From: Kribbella catacumbae DSM 19601
GTDB taxonomy: Bacteria; Actinomycetota; Actinomycetes; Propionibacteriales; Kribbellaceae
NCBI RefSeq assembly: GCF_000372465.1
Contig: NZ_AQUZ01000048.1
Span: forward strand, 1 to 64,000
Reading direction: 5' to 3'
Length of the DNA: 64,000 nt
Part shown: one piece after another, positions 35,619-44,788 of the stretch
Layout of the letters: each line of letters begins with the position of its first letter
Numbering within the stretch: position 1 is the first letter of the stretch
Program-made: the position numbers and the translations under genes
The notes under the pieces: model-generated
Seen by the model: only the letters and a program-made list of their open reading frames with translations
Told to the model about the DNA's origin: nothing
The model's database searches: none

Positions 35619-36509
35619 TCAGAGACTGTGCTTGCCACGGCGCCTGAGGACCAGAGCCGCACCGAGGGCGAGCAGGAGTCCGCCGGACGTCAGCAGGATC
35701 CCTCCGACGGTGTTCATCCGTCCCGACGAACCCCGGGTGGCAGGGTCGCTGCCGAGACCGGCGTCCACTTCGGTCGGGATTCCCGTGGCCGGCGGCACCG
35801 GTGCCGAGGTCGTTGCGACCGGGACGCTGGTCTCCGGAGCCGTCGTCGGGTGCGTCACGGGCGGCTTCGTCGGCTTGGTCGGCCGAGTCGTCGGCGGCTT
35901 GGTCGGCTTGGTGGTCGGAGGCTTCGTCGGCTTGGTGGTCGGCGGCTTGGTAGTCGGCGGCGTGGTGGGAGGTGTCGTCGGCGGAGTGGTCGGCGGGGTC
36001 GTCGTGGTGCAACCCTCGACCCAGAACACTTTGTGCTTCTTGTCCGCGCCCTGCGACCCGTCGGCCTCGACGGTGATCTTGACGTGGTACCCCTGCACCG
36101 GATGCGGATCGCCGGTGAACTTCAGCGTGTAGGTCACCTTGGCGTCGAGGTCGTTGCCACCGCTGGCCGCATCCTCACCGATGAAGGGCGTCAGGTCACC
36201 CGACACGACCTGCAGCCCACCGTCGGCGGTGGGTGGCTGGTCCTCGAAGGTCACCTTGGCGAAATAGGCCGGGTTCTTGTCGTAGTTGTAGAACTCGACG
36301 GTGAACGTGCAGCCCTGATGCGGGTTGTTGTCCGGCGGCCCGCTGCCGATGTCGACGCCCTCGATCTTGATCGTGCCGTTGTTACCCGGTGGATCGGCCG
36401 CCTGGGCTCCTGGAGCGACCAGCACGGCACTACCCAGCACCAGCGAGAACGCCCCAGCGGCGGCTACCCACCCGGCCATACGACTGCGACTACCCGACAA
36501 AGCGATCAT
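35619..36509 (-). CDS. Surface protein with Pro/Thr repeats and sorting-like C-terminus
   Basis: 296 residues from the ATG at 36509, with GAGG upstream. A signal peptide ends at PGAQAA, followed by a folded domain of about 130 residues with two cysteines (GCTFTVEFYNYDKN; VFWVEGC). A long TKPPTT/TTPP repeat spans the wall. The C-terminus, MNTVGGILLTSGGLLLALGA then LRRRGKHSL, is a membrane helix with a basic tail like a sortase signal, but no LPxTG-type motif precedes it; the nearest candidate is PPATGIP. It lies 29 bases upstream of the sortase. Confidence 0.82.
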   Translation of the reverse strand: MIALSGSRSRMAGWVAAAGAFSLVLGSAVLVAPGAQAADPPGNNGTIKIEGVDIGSGPPDNNPHQGCTFTVEFYNYDKNPAYFAKVTFEDQPPTADGGLQVVSGDLTPFIGEDAASGGNDLDAKVTYTLKFTGDPHPVQGYHVKITVEADGSQGADKKHKVFWVEGCTTTTPPTTPPTTPPTTPPTTKPPTTKPTKPPTTKPTKPPTTRPTKPTKPPVTHPTTAPETSVPVATTSAPVPPATGIPTEVDAGLGSDPATRGSSGRMNTVGGILLTSGGLLLALGAALVLRRRGKHSL

Positions 36510-36584
36510 GACAACGCCTCGGATCAGGAGAAGGAGTGAGGTCCTCCCTGGAAGGTAGGCGCGGATCGTTGCCTCAGTCAACTA

Positions 36585-36606
36585 CTGATCGTAACGATTC
36601 GATCAG
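36585..36606. promoter_or_regulatory. Inverted repeat CTGATCG/CGATCAG
   Basis: Seven exact bases on each side of an eight-base spacer lie 76 bases upstream of the surface protein start at 36509 and just after the stop of the gene at 36640-37266. It could be an operator for the first or a short terminator for the second. Confidence 0.4.
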
Positions 36607-36639
36607 CAGACCCCCAACTTACTTACGCTGTGTGCATTT

Positions 36640-37266
36640 TCAACTGTGCCTGCCCCGGCGCCTGAGCGAGCCGATCGCAACTGTTGCCATCAGCAACCCA
36701 CCCACGGCCAGCAGGATCCCGCCCAGCATGCCGATCGGCTGCACCGGCGCGGAGCTGACCAGGGCAACACCATCAACCTGTACTCCGCCCGCAGTCGCCG
36801 CCGGCAGGCTCGGAGGACTGGGCGCGGGCGTGGTGTCCCGTACTGCGCTCCGCGGCGGCGGGGCAACTCGTCTGTCGCGTCGAGGCGGCGCAGTGGTCGA
36901 AACGGCTGCCGACTGCGTGGCGGACGGAGTACTGGACGGTGACGTCGAGGGCGTAGCCGATGGAGCCGCGGTCGAAGGAGACGGCGTGGCTGATGGCGTA
37001 GTGGGTGATGCCGTCGGCGAAGTGGTGGGAGGCGGAGTGGTGGGAGGCGGAGTAGTGGGAGGCGGAGTAGTGGGAGGCGTGGCCGGCGGCGTACTCGACG
37101 GCGATTCGGTCGGTGTGGAGGTCGGTGTGGGCGTCGGCGAAGGCGTCTCGGAGACAGGCGGCGTCGGAGGCGGAGTGTCGGCACTCGCGGTCTGCGCGCC
37201 GAGCGCGAGCAGGGCAGGGACGACGATCAGTAGCAGCGACAACGTCCTGGCCGAGTTAGCGATCAC
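36640..37266 (-). CDS. Pro/Thr/Ser-rich surface protein with sorting-like C-terminus
   Basis: 208 residues from a GTG at 37266. A signal peptide (SLLLIVVPALLALGAQTASA) is followed almost at once by a disordered Pro/Thr/Ser stalk (TPPPTT repeats) and a basic patch. The C-terminus IGMLGGILLAVGGLLMATVA then LRRRGRHS closely follows the tail of the gene at 35619-36509, again without an LPxTG motif. No folded exported domain is evident, so it may be a wall spacer or a substrate for the nearby sortase. Confidence 0.75.
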   Translation of the reverse strand: MIANSARTLSLLLIVVPALLALGAQTASADTPPPTPPVSETPSPTPTPTSTPTESPSSTPPATPPTTPPPTTPPPTTPPPTTSPTASPTTPSATPSPSTAAPSATPSTSPSSTPSATQSAAVSTTAPPRRDRRVAPPPRSAVRDTTPAPSPPSLPAATAGGVQVDGVALVSSAPVQPIGMLGGILLAVGGLLMATVAIGSLRRRGRHS

Positions 37267-37333
37267 GGCACTGCCCCGTTCGAGCGAAGAGTCCCTGGCC
37301 TCAATAGGTGTCTCTCCGGCAGTATGCGCGCCC

Positions 37334-38521
37334 TCAGCGGGCGTAGCGAAGCATCGCGGTCTTGCGGCGTTGCAGTTTGTCCGCGAGCTTCGGCCGGGCC
37401 AGCGCGCTGTCCGGCGATTCGGACGGGTTGGTCATGCGGTGGACGACCACGATGGCGGAGTCGTCGCCCGGTCCGCCGATCTCGTCGACGAGCTCGAGCG
37501 CGGCGCCCCGGAAGCCGTGGGCGACCAGGCGCTCCGCATGACCGGCGAGCCGGTCCGTACCGCGCTCGATGTCGCGACGGGGCGTCTCCACCATCCCGTC
37601 GCTGTAGAGGAACAGCGCGTCGCCCATCTTCAGCTGGCCGCGATTCACCACGAACTCGGGCGTCTCGACCAGACCGAGCAACGGCCCGTCGGCGTCCCGC
37701 GTCTGCCACCGCCCCGACCACGCGTCGAACTGGATCGCCGGCGGATGCCCAGCGGTCCGTACTTCGAAATCGCCGGTTCGCAGGTCGACCGCGACGTGCA
37801 CGACGGTGGCGAAGTCGTCGTTCCAGTCCTGTCTGCGCAGATAATGGTTCGCCGCCGGCAGGAACTCCTCGACCGGCACCACCCCGAGCAGCCCGCCGAA
37901 GGCCCCGGACAGCAGCAGTGCGCGGGTTCCGGCATCGATTCCCTTGCCCGAGACATCGACCAAGGCGATCTCGAGGACCTCGTCGGCTCTCGTCGTCGAG
38001 ACCACGAAGTCGCCGGAGAAGGATGCTCCGCCGGCCGATCTGATCGCCTGCTCGGCCCGCCAGCCGGCCGGCAGGTCGGGCAGCTCCCCCTGGGCCGTCA
38101 GCAGGTCGCGCAACTCCATCAGCATCGTCTCGCCGCGAGTTCCCTGGACACCGAGCCGGCTGCGCACCTTGGCGCCGGTCAGCACGATCCAGGCGATCAC
38201 GCCGAGGACGACGACGAACCCGGTCTTCGGCAGCCCGGCCGCGCGGTCGGACACGACGAACGCGCCGAGGATCAGCGCGAACAGGGTCAGCACGACCAGC
38301 GATCTGAACCTCAGCAGCAATCCACCGAGCAGCAGAGGTATGACCAGCACGCTGGTGGGTATGAAGGAGGGCATCGCCAACGCGGCGGAACTGACCGTGA
38401 CCGTCAACGCCAGCAGACCCACGAAGGCCAGCTGGTGCGATCGGCGCGCGCGCCGAAGCAACGATTCGGCCCGCCTGCCGACTCGTCGCACCACTGCGTT
38501 GCCGCCACCGCCACTACTCAT
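37334..38521 (-). CDS. Membrane-anchored PP2C/SpoIIE-type phosphatase
   Basis: 395 residues. About four membrane helices fill residues 25-115, and the SpoIIE-like PP2C domain follows: SGDFVVS, EIALVDVSGKGIDAGTRALLL (metal-binding aspartate), AGHPPAIQF, LFLYSDGMVETP and GGPGDDSAIVVV. Such phosphatases act on anti-anti-sigma factors and switch alternative sigma factors in actinobacteria. No anti-sigma gene is adjacent, so the target is unknown. Confidence 0.9.
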   Translation of the reverse strand: MSSGGGGNAVVRRVGRRAESLLRRARRSHQLAFVGLLALTVTVSSAALAMPSFIPTSVLVIPLLLGGLLLRFRSLVVLTLFALILGAFVVSDRAAGLPKTGFVVVLGVIAWIVLTGAKVRSRLGVQGTRGETMLMELRDLLTAQGELPDLPAGWRAEQAIRSAGGASFSGDFVVSTTRADEVLEIALVDVSGKGIDAGTRALLLSGAFGGLLGVVPVEEFLPAANHYLRRQDWNDDFATVVHVAVDLRTGDFEVRTAGHPPAIQFDAWSGRWQTRDADGPLLGLVETPEFVVNRGQLKMGDALFLYSDGMVETPRRDIERGTDRLAGHAERLVAHGFRGAALELVDEIGGPGDDSAIVVVHRMTNPSESPDSALARPKLADKLQRRKTAMLRYAR

Positions 38522-38618
38522 GGTGAGAAGAAGATAACGGCACCATCCGGTCCGCGCATCACATTGTCACAACTTGATTGCAGTCGATTCTCGATTGAGA
38601 CCGTCAGGAGCGGGGCCG

Positions 38619-39464
38619 TCACGAGCGCGGCCGGCGGGTCAGTCCGGTGCGCTGGCATCTGGGACACCAGAAAAGGTTGCGTCCGGCCAGGATCTCGGTC
38701 CGGATCACCGAGTCGCAGGCGTGGCAGTTCTGGCCCTGGCGGCGGTAGACGTACACCTCACCGCCGTGGTCGTCGCGGCGTGGATCGCGTCCCATCGCCT
38801 CGGGAGTGTGGTCGTCGGCAACGGTGTCGATCCGGCCTGTCTCGACGCCGTACTTCATCAGCTCGAGCAGGTCGGTCCACATCCCCTGCCATTCCTTCTT
38901 CTTGACCAGGTGGCCGGGGGTCTTCGGGTGCAGCTTGGCGCGGAACAGCACCTCGGCCCGGTAGACGTTGCCGACGCCACTCAACACTTCCTGGTCCATC
39001 AGCAACTGGCCGATCGGCAGTTTGCTGCGGTGGATCCGCTTCCAGGCCTGGTCGGGGTCCGCGTCGTCGCGCAACGGGTCCGATCCCAGGCGCTTGATCA
39101 GCGCCTCACGCTCGCCGTCGGTCAGTACTTCGCACACCGTCGCGCCGCGCAGATCGGCGTACGCCGCTGCGTTCCGCAGCCTGAGCCGGACCTGGCCGAC
39201 CGGTTGCGGCGCGCCGTCGCCGGCCTCGATCTGGCCGAAGTCGACCTTGCCGATCAGGCCGAGGTGGATGTGCAGCCAGCCGGCGCCCTCGAAGTCGGCG
39301 AGGAAGTGTTTGCCGTGGGCCTCGGTCCCGCGCAGGACATGCCCGTCGAGCAGCGTGGCGCCCTCGACGAACCGGCCCTGCGGGCTGGAGGCGCGGACGA
39401 CGCGACCGCCGAAGGAGTCCCAGACATCATTCGCCAGCCGGTGCAGGGTGTGACCTTCGGGCAT
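38619..39464 (-). CDS. nei: Fpg/Nei-family DNA glycosylase (endonuclease VIII-like)
   Basis: Removes oxidised bases and nicks the strand. The protein is 281 residues from the ATG at 39464, so that processing exposes Pro2 and Glu3 in PEGHTLHRLA, the catalytic N-terminus. The helix-two-turn-helix region includes LLMDQEVLSGVGNVYRAEVLF, and the C-terminal zinc finger reads CHACDSVIRTEILAGRNLFWCPRC, complete with four cysteines. PEGHTLHR is typical of the Nei rather than the MutM branch. Confidence 0.93.
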   Translation of the reverse strand: MPEGHTLHRLANDVWDSFGGRVVRASSPQGRFVEGATLLDGHVLRGTEAHGKHFLADFEGAGWLHIHLGLIGKVDFGQIEAGDGAPQPVGQVRLRLRNAAAYADLRGATVCEVLTDGEREALIKRLGSDPLRDDADPDQAWKRIHRSKLPIGQLLMDQEVLSGVGNVYRAEVLFRAKLHPKTPGHLVKKKEWQGMWTDLLELMKYGVETGRIDTVADDHTPEAMGRDPRRDDHGGEVYVYRRQGQNCHACDSVIRTEILAGRNLFWCPRCQRTGLTRRPRS

Positions 39465-39641
39465 GATTCCTCTTATGGGTCTGACGTCAGCAGGTAAGGG
39501 CCGGAGCGGGGCGCCTACTCCGGCGGTTGTCGGCACCGGCCGTTCGATGCGGGCCCGGGATGTCTCCAGGCCGCGCACTCCCGACCGGCCGGCGCGCAAA
39601 CAGCAGGAACAGCAACAGCAGCACGAAAAGGATGGGAAGGG

Positions 39642-40115
39642 TCAGGAGGAAGGCAGCGGCGGCAGTTCGCCGGTCTCCTCGTAGGCGGACAACATGTCGA
39701 TCCGCCGAGTGTGCCGGTCCTCGCCGGAGTACGCGGTGGACAGGAAGACCTCCACGAACGAGGTGGCCTCCGCCTCGGAGTGCATCCGCGCGCCGACGCT
39801 GACGACGTTCGCGTTGTTGTGCAGCCGGCCGAGCTCGGCGGTCTCGGTGCTCCAGGCCAGCGCGGCCCGGACGCCCTTCACCTTGTTCGCGGCGATCTGC
39901 TCGCCGTTGCCCGATCCCCCGATCACGACGCCGAGGCTGCCCTCGTCGCCGACGACGCCCTCGGCCGCCCGCAGGCAGAACGGCGGGTAGTCGTCAACGG
40001 CGTCGTAAACGGCCGGGCCGTGGTCGACAACGTCGTGCCCCGCAGTAGTGAGGTGCTGGACGATGTGGTTCTTCAATTCGAAGCCGGCGTGGTCAGAGCC
40101 GATGTGCACTCGCAT
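39642..40115 (-). CDS. rpiB: Ribose-5-phosphate isomerase B
   Basis: Interconverts ribose 5-phosphate and ribulose 5-phosphate in the pentose phosphate pathway. The protein is 157 residues from the ATG at 40115 (MRVHIGSDHAGFELKNH). The motif GSDHAG, the phosphate loop VVIGGSGNGEQIAANKVKGVRA and HNNANVVSVGARMHSE are complete. In this actinobacterial form the catalytic cysteine of the E. coli loop is replaced by serine (GGSGNG), as in the mycobacterial enzyme. It lies 177 bases upstream of nei on the other side of a short low-information gap. Confidence 0.94.
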   Translation of the reverse strand: MRVHIGSDHAGFELKNHIVQHLTTAGHDVVDHGPAVYDAVDDYPPFCLRAAEGVVGDEGSLGVVIGGSGNGEQIAANKVKGVRAALAWSTETAELGRLHNNANVVSVGARMHSEAEATSFVEVFLSTAYSGEDRHTRRIDMLSAYEETGELPPLPSS

Positions 40116-40135
40116 GGCCTGAAGTCTCGCAGGTG

Positions 40136-41260
40136 TCAGTGACAGTCTGGGACGCCGGGGAGCTTCGGGCCGCCGGTGCCGACGTACACGTTGGTGACGT
40201 AGCCGTCGTACTTCGGCAGGTAGGCCCACCAGTCGCTACTGCGTGGCGGAGCGTCGATGAGCTCCCCCTTCTTCTGACAGGACACCAGTACGTCGACCCC
40301 TGACGGCAGCGTGCCGAGGACGCCGCCGGAAGTGTTCGGCGCGCTCCGGACCCGTAGACCGGAGCCAGTCGTCGTCACCCAGGTCCCCGGCGACTTCACC
40401 CCGCCCGGCACGTTCAGCGTCCTGGTCAGCCGGGTGACGTTGTTGTAGGCCTGCCCGTACCCCGTGCCGTTCGGGTGCAGCGTGTAGACCGCGACGATGG
40501 TCCGATCCCCCATGCCTACTGTCCCGGTGGTGTGCAGAGCCTCACTGGTGAGGTCCACTGCGGCGTCCTTGGGCTTGTTCTTGTCCGAGCCGAACCCGCT
40601 GGAGCTGGGGAAGCCCGACCAGCCCTGCTTGATGGCGAAGGCAGGATCGAAGACCGACGAGATCCCGAAGTACTGGTCGAAGCCGTCGGTGCCGTAGCGG
40701 GTCGCCTGGTGCAGGTTGCCCATCACGAAGGTCCGCACGGGCTCCGGAGCCTCGTCGAGCAGGTAGCGGTAGATCCGCACGGTGTCGGCGGCAGTGAAGG
40801 CGGCGTACCCCCAGAAGCCCGGGTGGGTGGCGGGCGGCCCCTCCGTGTGGGTCAGGCCGAGCCGCGCCACCATCCTGTCGACGATCGCCGAGCCGCCGAG
40901 GTGGTCCCAGTAATAGCTCGCGGCATCGTCATCACTGCTGCGCAGCATGACCTCCAGCCGGGCGCGGTCAGCCGGCGGGACGTCGTACTCCGGCCCGCGG
41001 TCCCACAGGTAGTCGAGGACCAGCAGCAGCTTCACCACCGACGCCGACCGGAACTGCAGATCCGGGTTGAGCACGTCGGTGAACTGGCCGGTCTGCCGGT
41101 CGAACACCGCGATGCCCGCGGTGACGCCGGGCGGGACGACGACCGCTTCGGCCGTCGTGGCCGACGAGGTCGCCGCCCACGACGGAGTGACCGAGGCCGT
41201 CATCCAGATCACGCTCGAACCAGCCAGCATCACGCTCAGACCACTGCGCAGAAGCTTCAT
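40136..41260 (-). CDS. Secreted beta-lactamase-like serine hydrolase with SH3-type domain
   Basis: 374 residues with a Sec signal peptide (LSVMLAGSSVIWMTASVTPSWA). The hydrolase domain shows SASVVK (SxxK active-site serine and lysine, about residues 73-78) in FRSASVVKLLLVLDYLW; the SxN and KTG motifs are not obvious, so enzyme activity is uncertain. About 75 C-terminal residues (TGSGLRVRSAPNTSGGVLGTLPSG) form a bacterial SH3 domain that usually binds peptidoglycan. The protein probably acts on, or senses, the cell wall. A nine-base inverted repeat lies ten bases before the start. Confidence 0.82.
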   Translation of the reverse strand: MKLLRSGLSVMLAGSSVIWMTASVTPSWAATSSATTAEAVVVPPGVTAGIAVFDRQTGQFTDVLNPDLQFRSASVVKLLLVLDYLWDRGPEYDVPPADRARLEVMLRSSDDDAASYYWDHLGGSAIVDRMVARLGLTHTEGPPATHPGFWGYAAFTAADTVRIYRYLLDEAPEPVRTFVMGNLHQATRYGTDGFDQYFGISSVFDPAFAIKQGWSGFPSSSGFGSDKNKPKDAAVDLTSEALHTTGTVGMGDRTIVAVYTLHPNGTGYGQAYNNVTRLTRTLNVPGGVKSPGTWVTTTGSGLRVRSAPNTSGGVLGTLPSGVDVLVSCQKKGELIDAPPRSSDWWAYLPKYDGYVTNVYVGTGGPKLPGVPDCH

Positions 41261-41269
41261 CAGGCAACC

Positions 41270-41301
41270 TACTCACCATTGAACGATTAACTTGGTGAGT
41301 A
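41270..41301. promoter_or_regulatory. Operator-like inverted repeat TACTCACCA/TGGTGAGTA
   Basis: Two exact nine-base arms flank 14 AT-richer bases, immediately upstream of the serine hydrolase start at 41260. A GntR- or TetR-type repressor site is plausible, or a hairpin in the leader that affects translation. Confidence 0.5.
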
Positions 41302-41388
41302 ACCTTCGCGTGGTTCGCTGGAACGTTCAACCCTTGTCAGCGAGTTCGAAGCCTGAGGTCCAGAACCAGACCAGAATGAACCGCAGGA

Positions 41389-41985
41389 TCAGTCGAACGA
41401 AGGATCCCGGTCCCGCGTTCGCTTCAGCTCGAAGAAGCCGTCGGTGGCTGCCACCAGCCGGACGCCGTCCCAGAGCTTGCCTGCCTCTTCACCCTTCGGC
41501 GCCGGCGTGACGACCGGGCCGAAGAAGGCGGAGCCCTCGACGGCGATGACCGGCGTACCGACCTCCATGCCGACCAGTTCCATGCCTTCGAGGTGGGACT
41601 TGCGCAGCGCGTCGTCGTACCGGTCGGTGCCGGCGGCCTCCAGCAGCGAAGCCGGCAGACCGGCCTCAGCCAGAGCCTCTTCGAGTACGCCGTCGCCGCG
41701 GATGCCACGGCCCTCGACGTGGATGCGGTTGCCGAGTGCGGTGTAGAGCGGCAGGAGCGCCTTGTTGCCGTGCGCCTCCTCGGCAGCGATCAGTACCCGG
41801 ACCACGCCGAGCTTGCGTTGCCAGTTGGCGTCGTGCTCGTCACGGTCCTCGTTCAGGATCGCGAGGCTCATCACGTGCCAGGCGGTCTTCACGTCCCGGA
41901 CCTGCTCGACCTCGAGCATCCAGCGAGACGTCATCCAGGCCCAGGGGCAGGCCGGGTCGAACCAGAAATCAGCAGTGGGGGTCAT
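41389..41985 (-). CDS. DsbA-family mycothiol-dependent nitroreductase-like protein
   Basis: 198 residues from the ATG at 41985. The start MTPTADFWFDPACPWAWMTS carries CPWAW, the active-site form of the Rv2466c family (mycothiol-dependent reductases linked to oxidative stress). The inserted helical domain and the thioredoxin cis-Pro loop (GTPVIAVEG) are present. The gene stands between two unrelated units. Confidence 0.88.
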   Translation of the reverse strand: MTPTADFWFDPACPWAWMTSRWMLEVEQVRDVKTAWHVMSLAILNEDRDEHDANWQRKLGVVRVLIAAEEAHGNKALLPLYTALGNRIHVEGRGIRGDGVLEEALAEAGLPASLLEAAGTDRYDDALRKSHLEGMELVGMEVGTPVIAVEGSAFFGPVVTPAPKGEEAGKLWDGVRLVAATDGFFELKRTRDRDPSFD

Positions 41986-42199
41986 GGTTTCGATCGTACA
42001 AACTGAAATCATTACGCACGCCGGCCAGCGTGGCGTCTCGTACCCCGGACACTCAACGGCCCGGTTTGATCACCGCCGGGCAGCGGCCGATCACCCTCGG
42101 CCAACACCGGATCAAGCTCTGACAACGCTTTCGCGGAGGTTGCGCAAGTCGCGGGGAAACCCTCGGCCATCCCACCATCCAGGTGCATAGGATGCCGAC

Positions 42200-44788
42200 A
42201 TGCCTGGAACCAACCTGACGCGCAATGAAGCGCGTATCCGCGCCGGCCTGGTCAGTGACGTGAGCTACGCGATCGAGCTCGACCTGACCACAGCCGCCAG
42301 CGGTGCCGCGACGTTCGCGTCGACGACCACCCTCAGCTTCGCCGCCGAAGCCGGCGCGAGCACCTTCGCCGACCTGATCGCGGCGACCGTGCGCGAGGTG
42401 ACGCTGAACGGCCGCTCGCTCGACCCGGACAGCGTGTACGACGGCGCGCGGCTGCAGCTGGACGGGCTGGCCGAACGCAACGAGCTCGTGGTGGTCGCGG
42501 ACTGCATCTACTCGCGCACCGGTGAAGGGCTGCACCGCTCGGTCGACCCGGCCGACAAGGAGACCTACCTCTACACCCAGTTCGAGGTGCCCGACGCGCG
42601 CCGCGTGTTCACCACCTTCGAGCAGCCCGACCTCAAGGCCCCGTTCACCTTCACCGTCTCCGCACCGGCCCGCTGGGTGGTCATCTCCAACGCGCCAACG
42701 CCCGAGCCCACGCCGTACAAGGGTCCGAACGGCGAGGCCTTCGCGACCTGGCGGTTCGCGCCGACCGAGCGGATGTCGACCTACATCACCGCCGTCGTGG
42801 CCGGCCCGTACCACGTGGTGACCGATGCGTACGAGGGCCCGAACGGGACCTACCCGATGTCGTTGCTGTGCCGCCCGTCGCTGGCCGACTCCCTCGACGT
42901 CGACGACCTGTTCGAGGTGACCAAGCAGGGCTTCGAGCTGTTCGAGCGCGCCTTCGGTACGCCGTACCCGTTCCACAAGTACGACCAGGCCTTCGTGCCG
43001 GAGTACAACATGGGTGCGATGGAGAACGCGGGCTGCGTGACCATCCGCGACGAGTACATCTACCGCAGCCGCACCACCCACGCCGAGCTGGAGAGCCGCG
43101 CGAACACCGTGCTGCACGAGCTCGCGCACATGTGGTTCGGCGACCTGGTCACGATGACCTGGTGGGACGACCTGTGGCTGAACGAGTCGTTCGCCGAATG
43201 GGCCAGCCACTGGGCCCAGGCGACCGCGACCACGAAGTACGCCGGCGCCTGGACGACCTTCTGCAACGCCCGGAAGAACTGGGCCTACCGGCAGGACCAG
43301 CTGCCCTCGACGCACCCGATCGCCGCGGACATGGTCGACTTCCACGCGGTCGAGGTGAACTTCGACGGCATCACCTACGCCAAGGGCGCCTCGACGCTGC
43401 GTCAGCTGGTCGCGTTCGTCGGTGAGGACACCTTCATCACCGCGCTGAAGGAGTACTTCGCCGACCACGCGTTCGGCAACACCGAGCTGGCCGACCTGCT
43501 CAAGCCGCTGGAGAAGGCGTCCGGGCGCGACCTGGACGACTGGACCGAGCGGTGGCTGCGGACCGCGGGCGTGAACACGCTGCGCGCCGCCTTTACCGTC
43601 GACAAGAGCACAGTCGATGCCGAGGGCGCGTTCACCAGCTTCGCGATCGAGCAGACCGCGGCGGCCGACCACCCGACGCTACGGCCGCACCGGCTCGCAG
43701 TCGGCCTGTACCGGCTGACCGACGAGGGCCTGGTCCGGACCGAGCGGTTCGAGGTCGACATCGACGGCCCGCGGACCGAATTGGCCGAGCTGGTCGGCGC
43801 GACCCAGCCCGACCTCGTGCTGCTGAACGACGACGACCTGACCTACGCGAAGATCCGGCTGGACGAGCGGTCCCGGCTCACGCTGGTCGAGTCGATCGAC
43901 CAGCTCAAGGACTCGCTGGCCCGCGCGCTGGCCTGGGGTGCCGCCTGGGACATGACCCGCGACGCCGAGATGCCGGCCAGCCAGTACGCCGGAATCGTGC
44001 TGCGCGGCATCCGCGCCGAGACCGACCTGACCGGCGTACGGTCGCTCCTCGCGCAGGCGACGTCCGCGATCAACAGCTACGCGGCTCCGGAGCACCGGGC
44101 CGAGCTGCGGGCGCAGTACGAGCAGACCCTGGCCGAGCTCCTCGCGGACGCCGAACGGGGCAGCGACCACCAGCTCGCGTTCGCGCGGGCCTACATCGCC
44201 GGTGTCTTCTCCGCCGCCGGCGCGGACCGGCTGGCCGCATGGCTGGACGGGACCGACCTGCCGACCGGGCTGGTGGCCGACAACGACCTGCGCTGGACGC
44301 TGATCGTGGCGCTCGCGCGGCTGGGCCGGATCGATGCCGACGGCATCGACGACGAGCTCACCCGCGACACCACCATCACCGGTCAGGAGCGCGCCGCCCA
44401 GGCGCGGGCAGCGCGGCCGACGGCCGAGGCGAAGGCCGACGCCTGGCAGATCGCGGTGGAGTCCGAGGACACCCCGAACGAGACCCAGTTCCGGACCATC
44501 CTGGGCTTCCAGCAGCCAGGCCAGGAGGAGCTGCTCCGCCCGTACATCGGCAAGTACCTGACCGCCGCCAAGGACGTCTACACCCGGCTCGGCTCGTCCA
44601 TGGGTGAGAACGTGCTGGTCTACCTGTCACCGCGCGGCCTGCCAGAGGAGTCCACGCTGGAGGCCCTGACCGGCTGGCTCGACACCGAGGCCGAATCGGT
44701 CGACGCACCGACACTCCGGTACGTCGGGGAGGCGCGCGCCGACCTGGTTCGTGCGCTGGAGGCCCAGCGACTCGACGCCCTCGCCTGA
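42200..44788 (+). CDS. pepN: Aminopeptidase N (M1 family)
   Basis: 862 residues; a zinc aminopeptidase that removes N-terminal residues from peptides in the cytoplasm. The exopeptidase motif is GAMENAG and the zinc site is HELAH (306-310) in TVLHELAHMWFGDLVTM, with the third ligand in NESFAEW. The C-terminal ERAP1-like helical domain completes the actinobacterial PepN form. The stop TGATG overlaps the start of the next gene by one base. Confidence 0.96.
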   Translation: MPGTNLTRNEARIRAGLVSDVSYAIELDLTTAASGAATFASTTTLSFAAEAGASTFADLIAATVREVTLNGRSLDPDSVYDGARLQLDGLAERNELVVVADCIYSRTGEGLHRSVDPADKETYLYTQFEVPDARRVFTTFEQPDLKAPFTFTVSAPARWVVISNAPTPEPTPYKGPNGEAFATWRFAPTERMSTYITAVVAGPYHVVTDAYEGPNGTYPMSLLCRPSLADSLDVDDLFEVTKQGFELFERAFGTPYPFHKYDQAFVPEYNMGAMENAGCVTIRDEYIYRSRTTHAELESRANTVLHELAHMWFGDLVTMTWWDDLWLNESFAEWASHWAQATATTKYAGAWTTFCNARKNWAYRQDQLPSTHPIAADMVDFHAVEVNFDGITYAKGASTLRQLVAFVGEDTFITALKEYFADHAFGNTELADLLKPLEKASGRDLDDWTERWLRTAGVNTLRAAFTVDKSTVDAEGAFTSFAIEQTAAADHPTLRPHRLAVGLYRLTDEGLVRTERFEVDIDGPRTELAELVGATQPDLVLLNDDDLTYAKIRLDERSRLTLVESIDQLKDSLARALAWGAAWDMTRDAEMPASQYAGIVLRGIRAETDLTGVRSLLAQATSAINSYAAPEHRAELRAQYEQTLAELLADAERGSDHQLAFARAYIAGVFSAAGADRLAAWLDGTDLPTGLVADNDLRWTLIVALARLGRIDADGIDDELTRDTTITGQERAAQARAARPTAEAKADAWQIAVESEDTPNETQFRTILGFQQPGQEELLRPYIGKYLTAAKDVYTRLGSSMGENVLVYLSPRGLPEESTLEALTGWLDTEAESVDAPTLRYVGEARADLVRALEAQRLDALA

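Noticed and set aside
36536-38905. Open frame of 789 codons on the plus strand
   Set aside because: Covers three supported minus-strand genes and their gaps; its low-complexity Gly/Val runs mirror the Pro/Thr stalk.
39475-39684. Possible 69-codon protein (MGLTSAGKGRSG and a Gln-rich part) between nei and rpiB
   Set aside because: No ribosome site, weaker third-position GC than neighbours and overlap with the rpiB end; no recognisable family.
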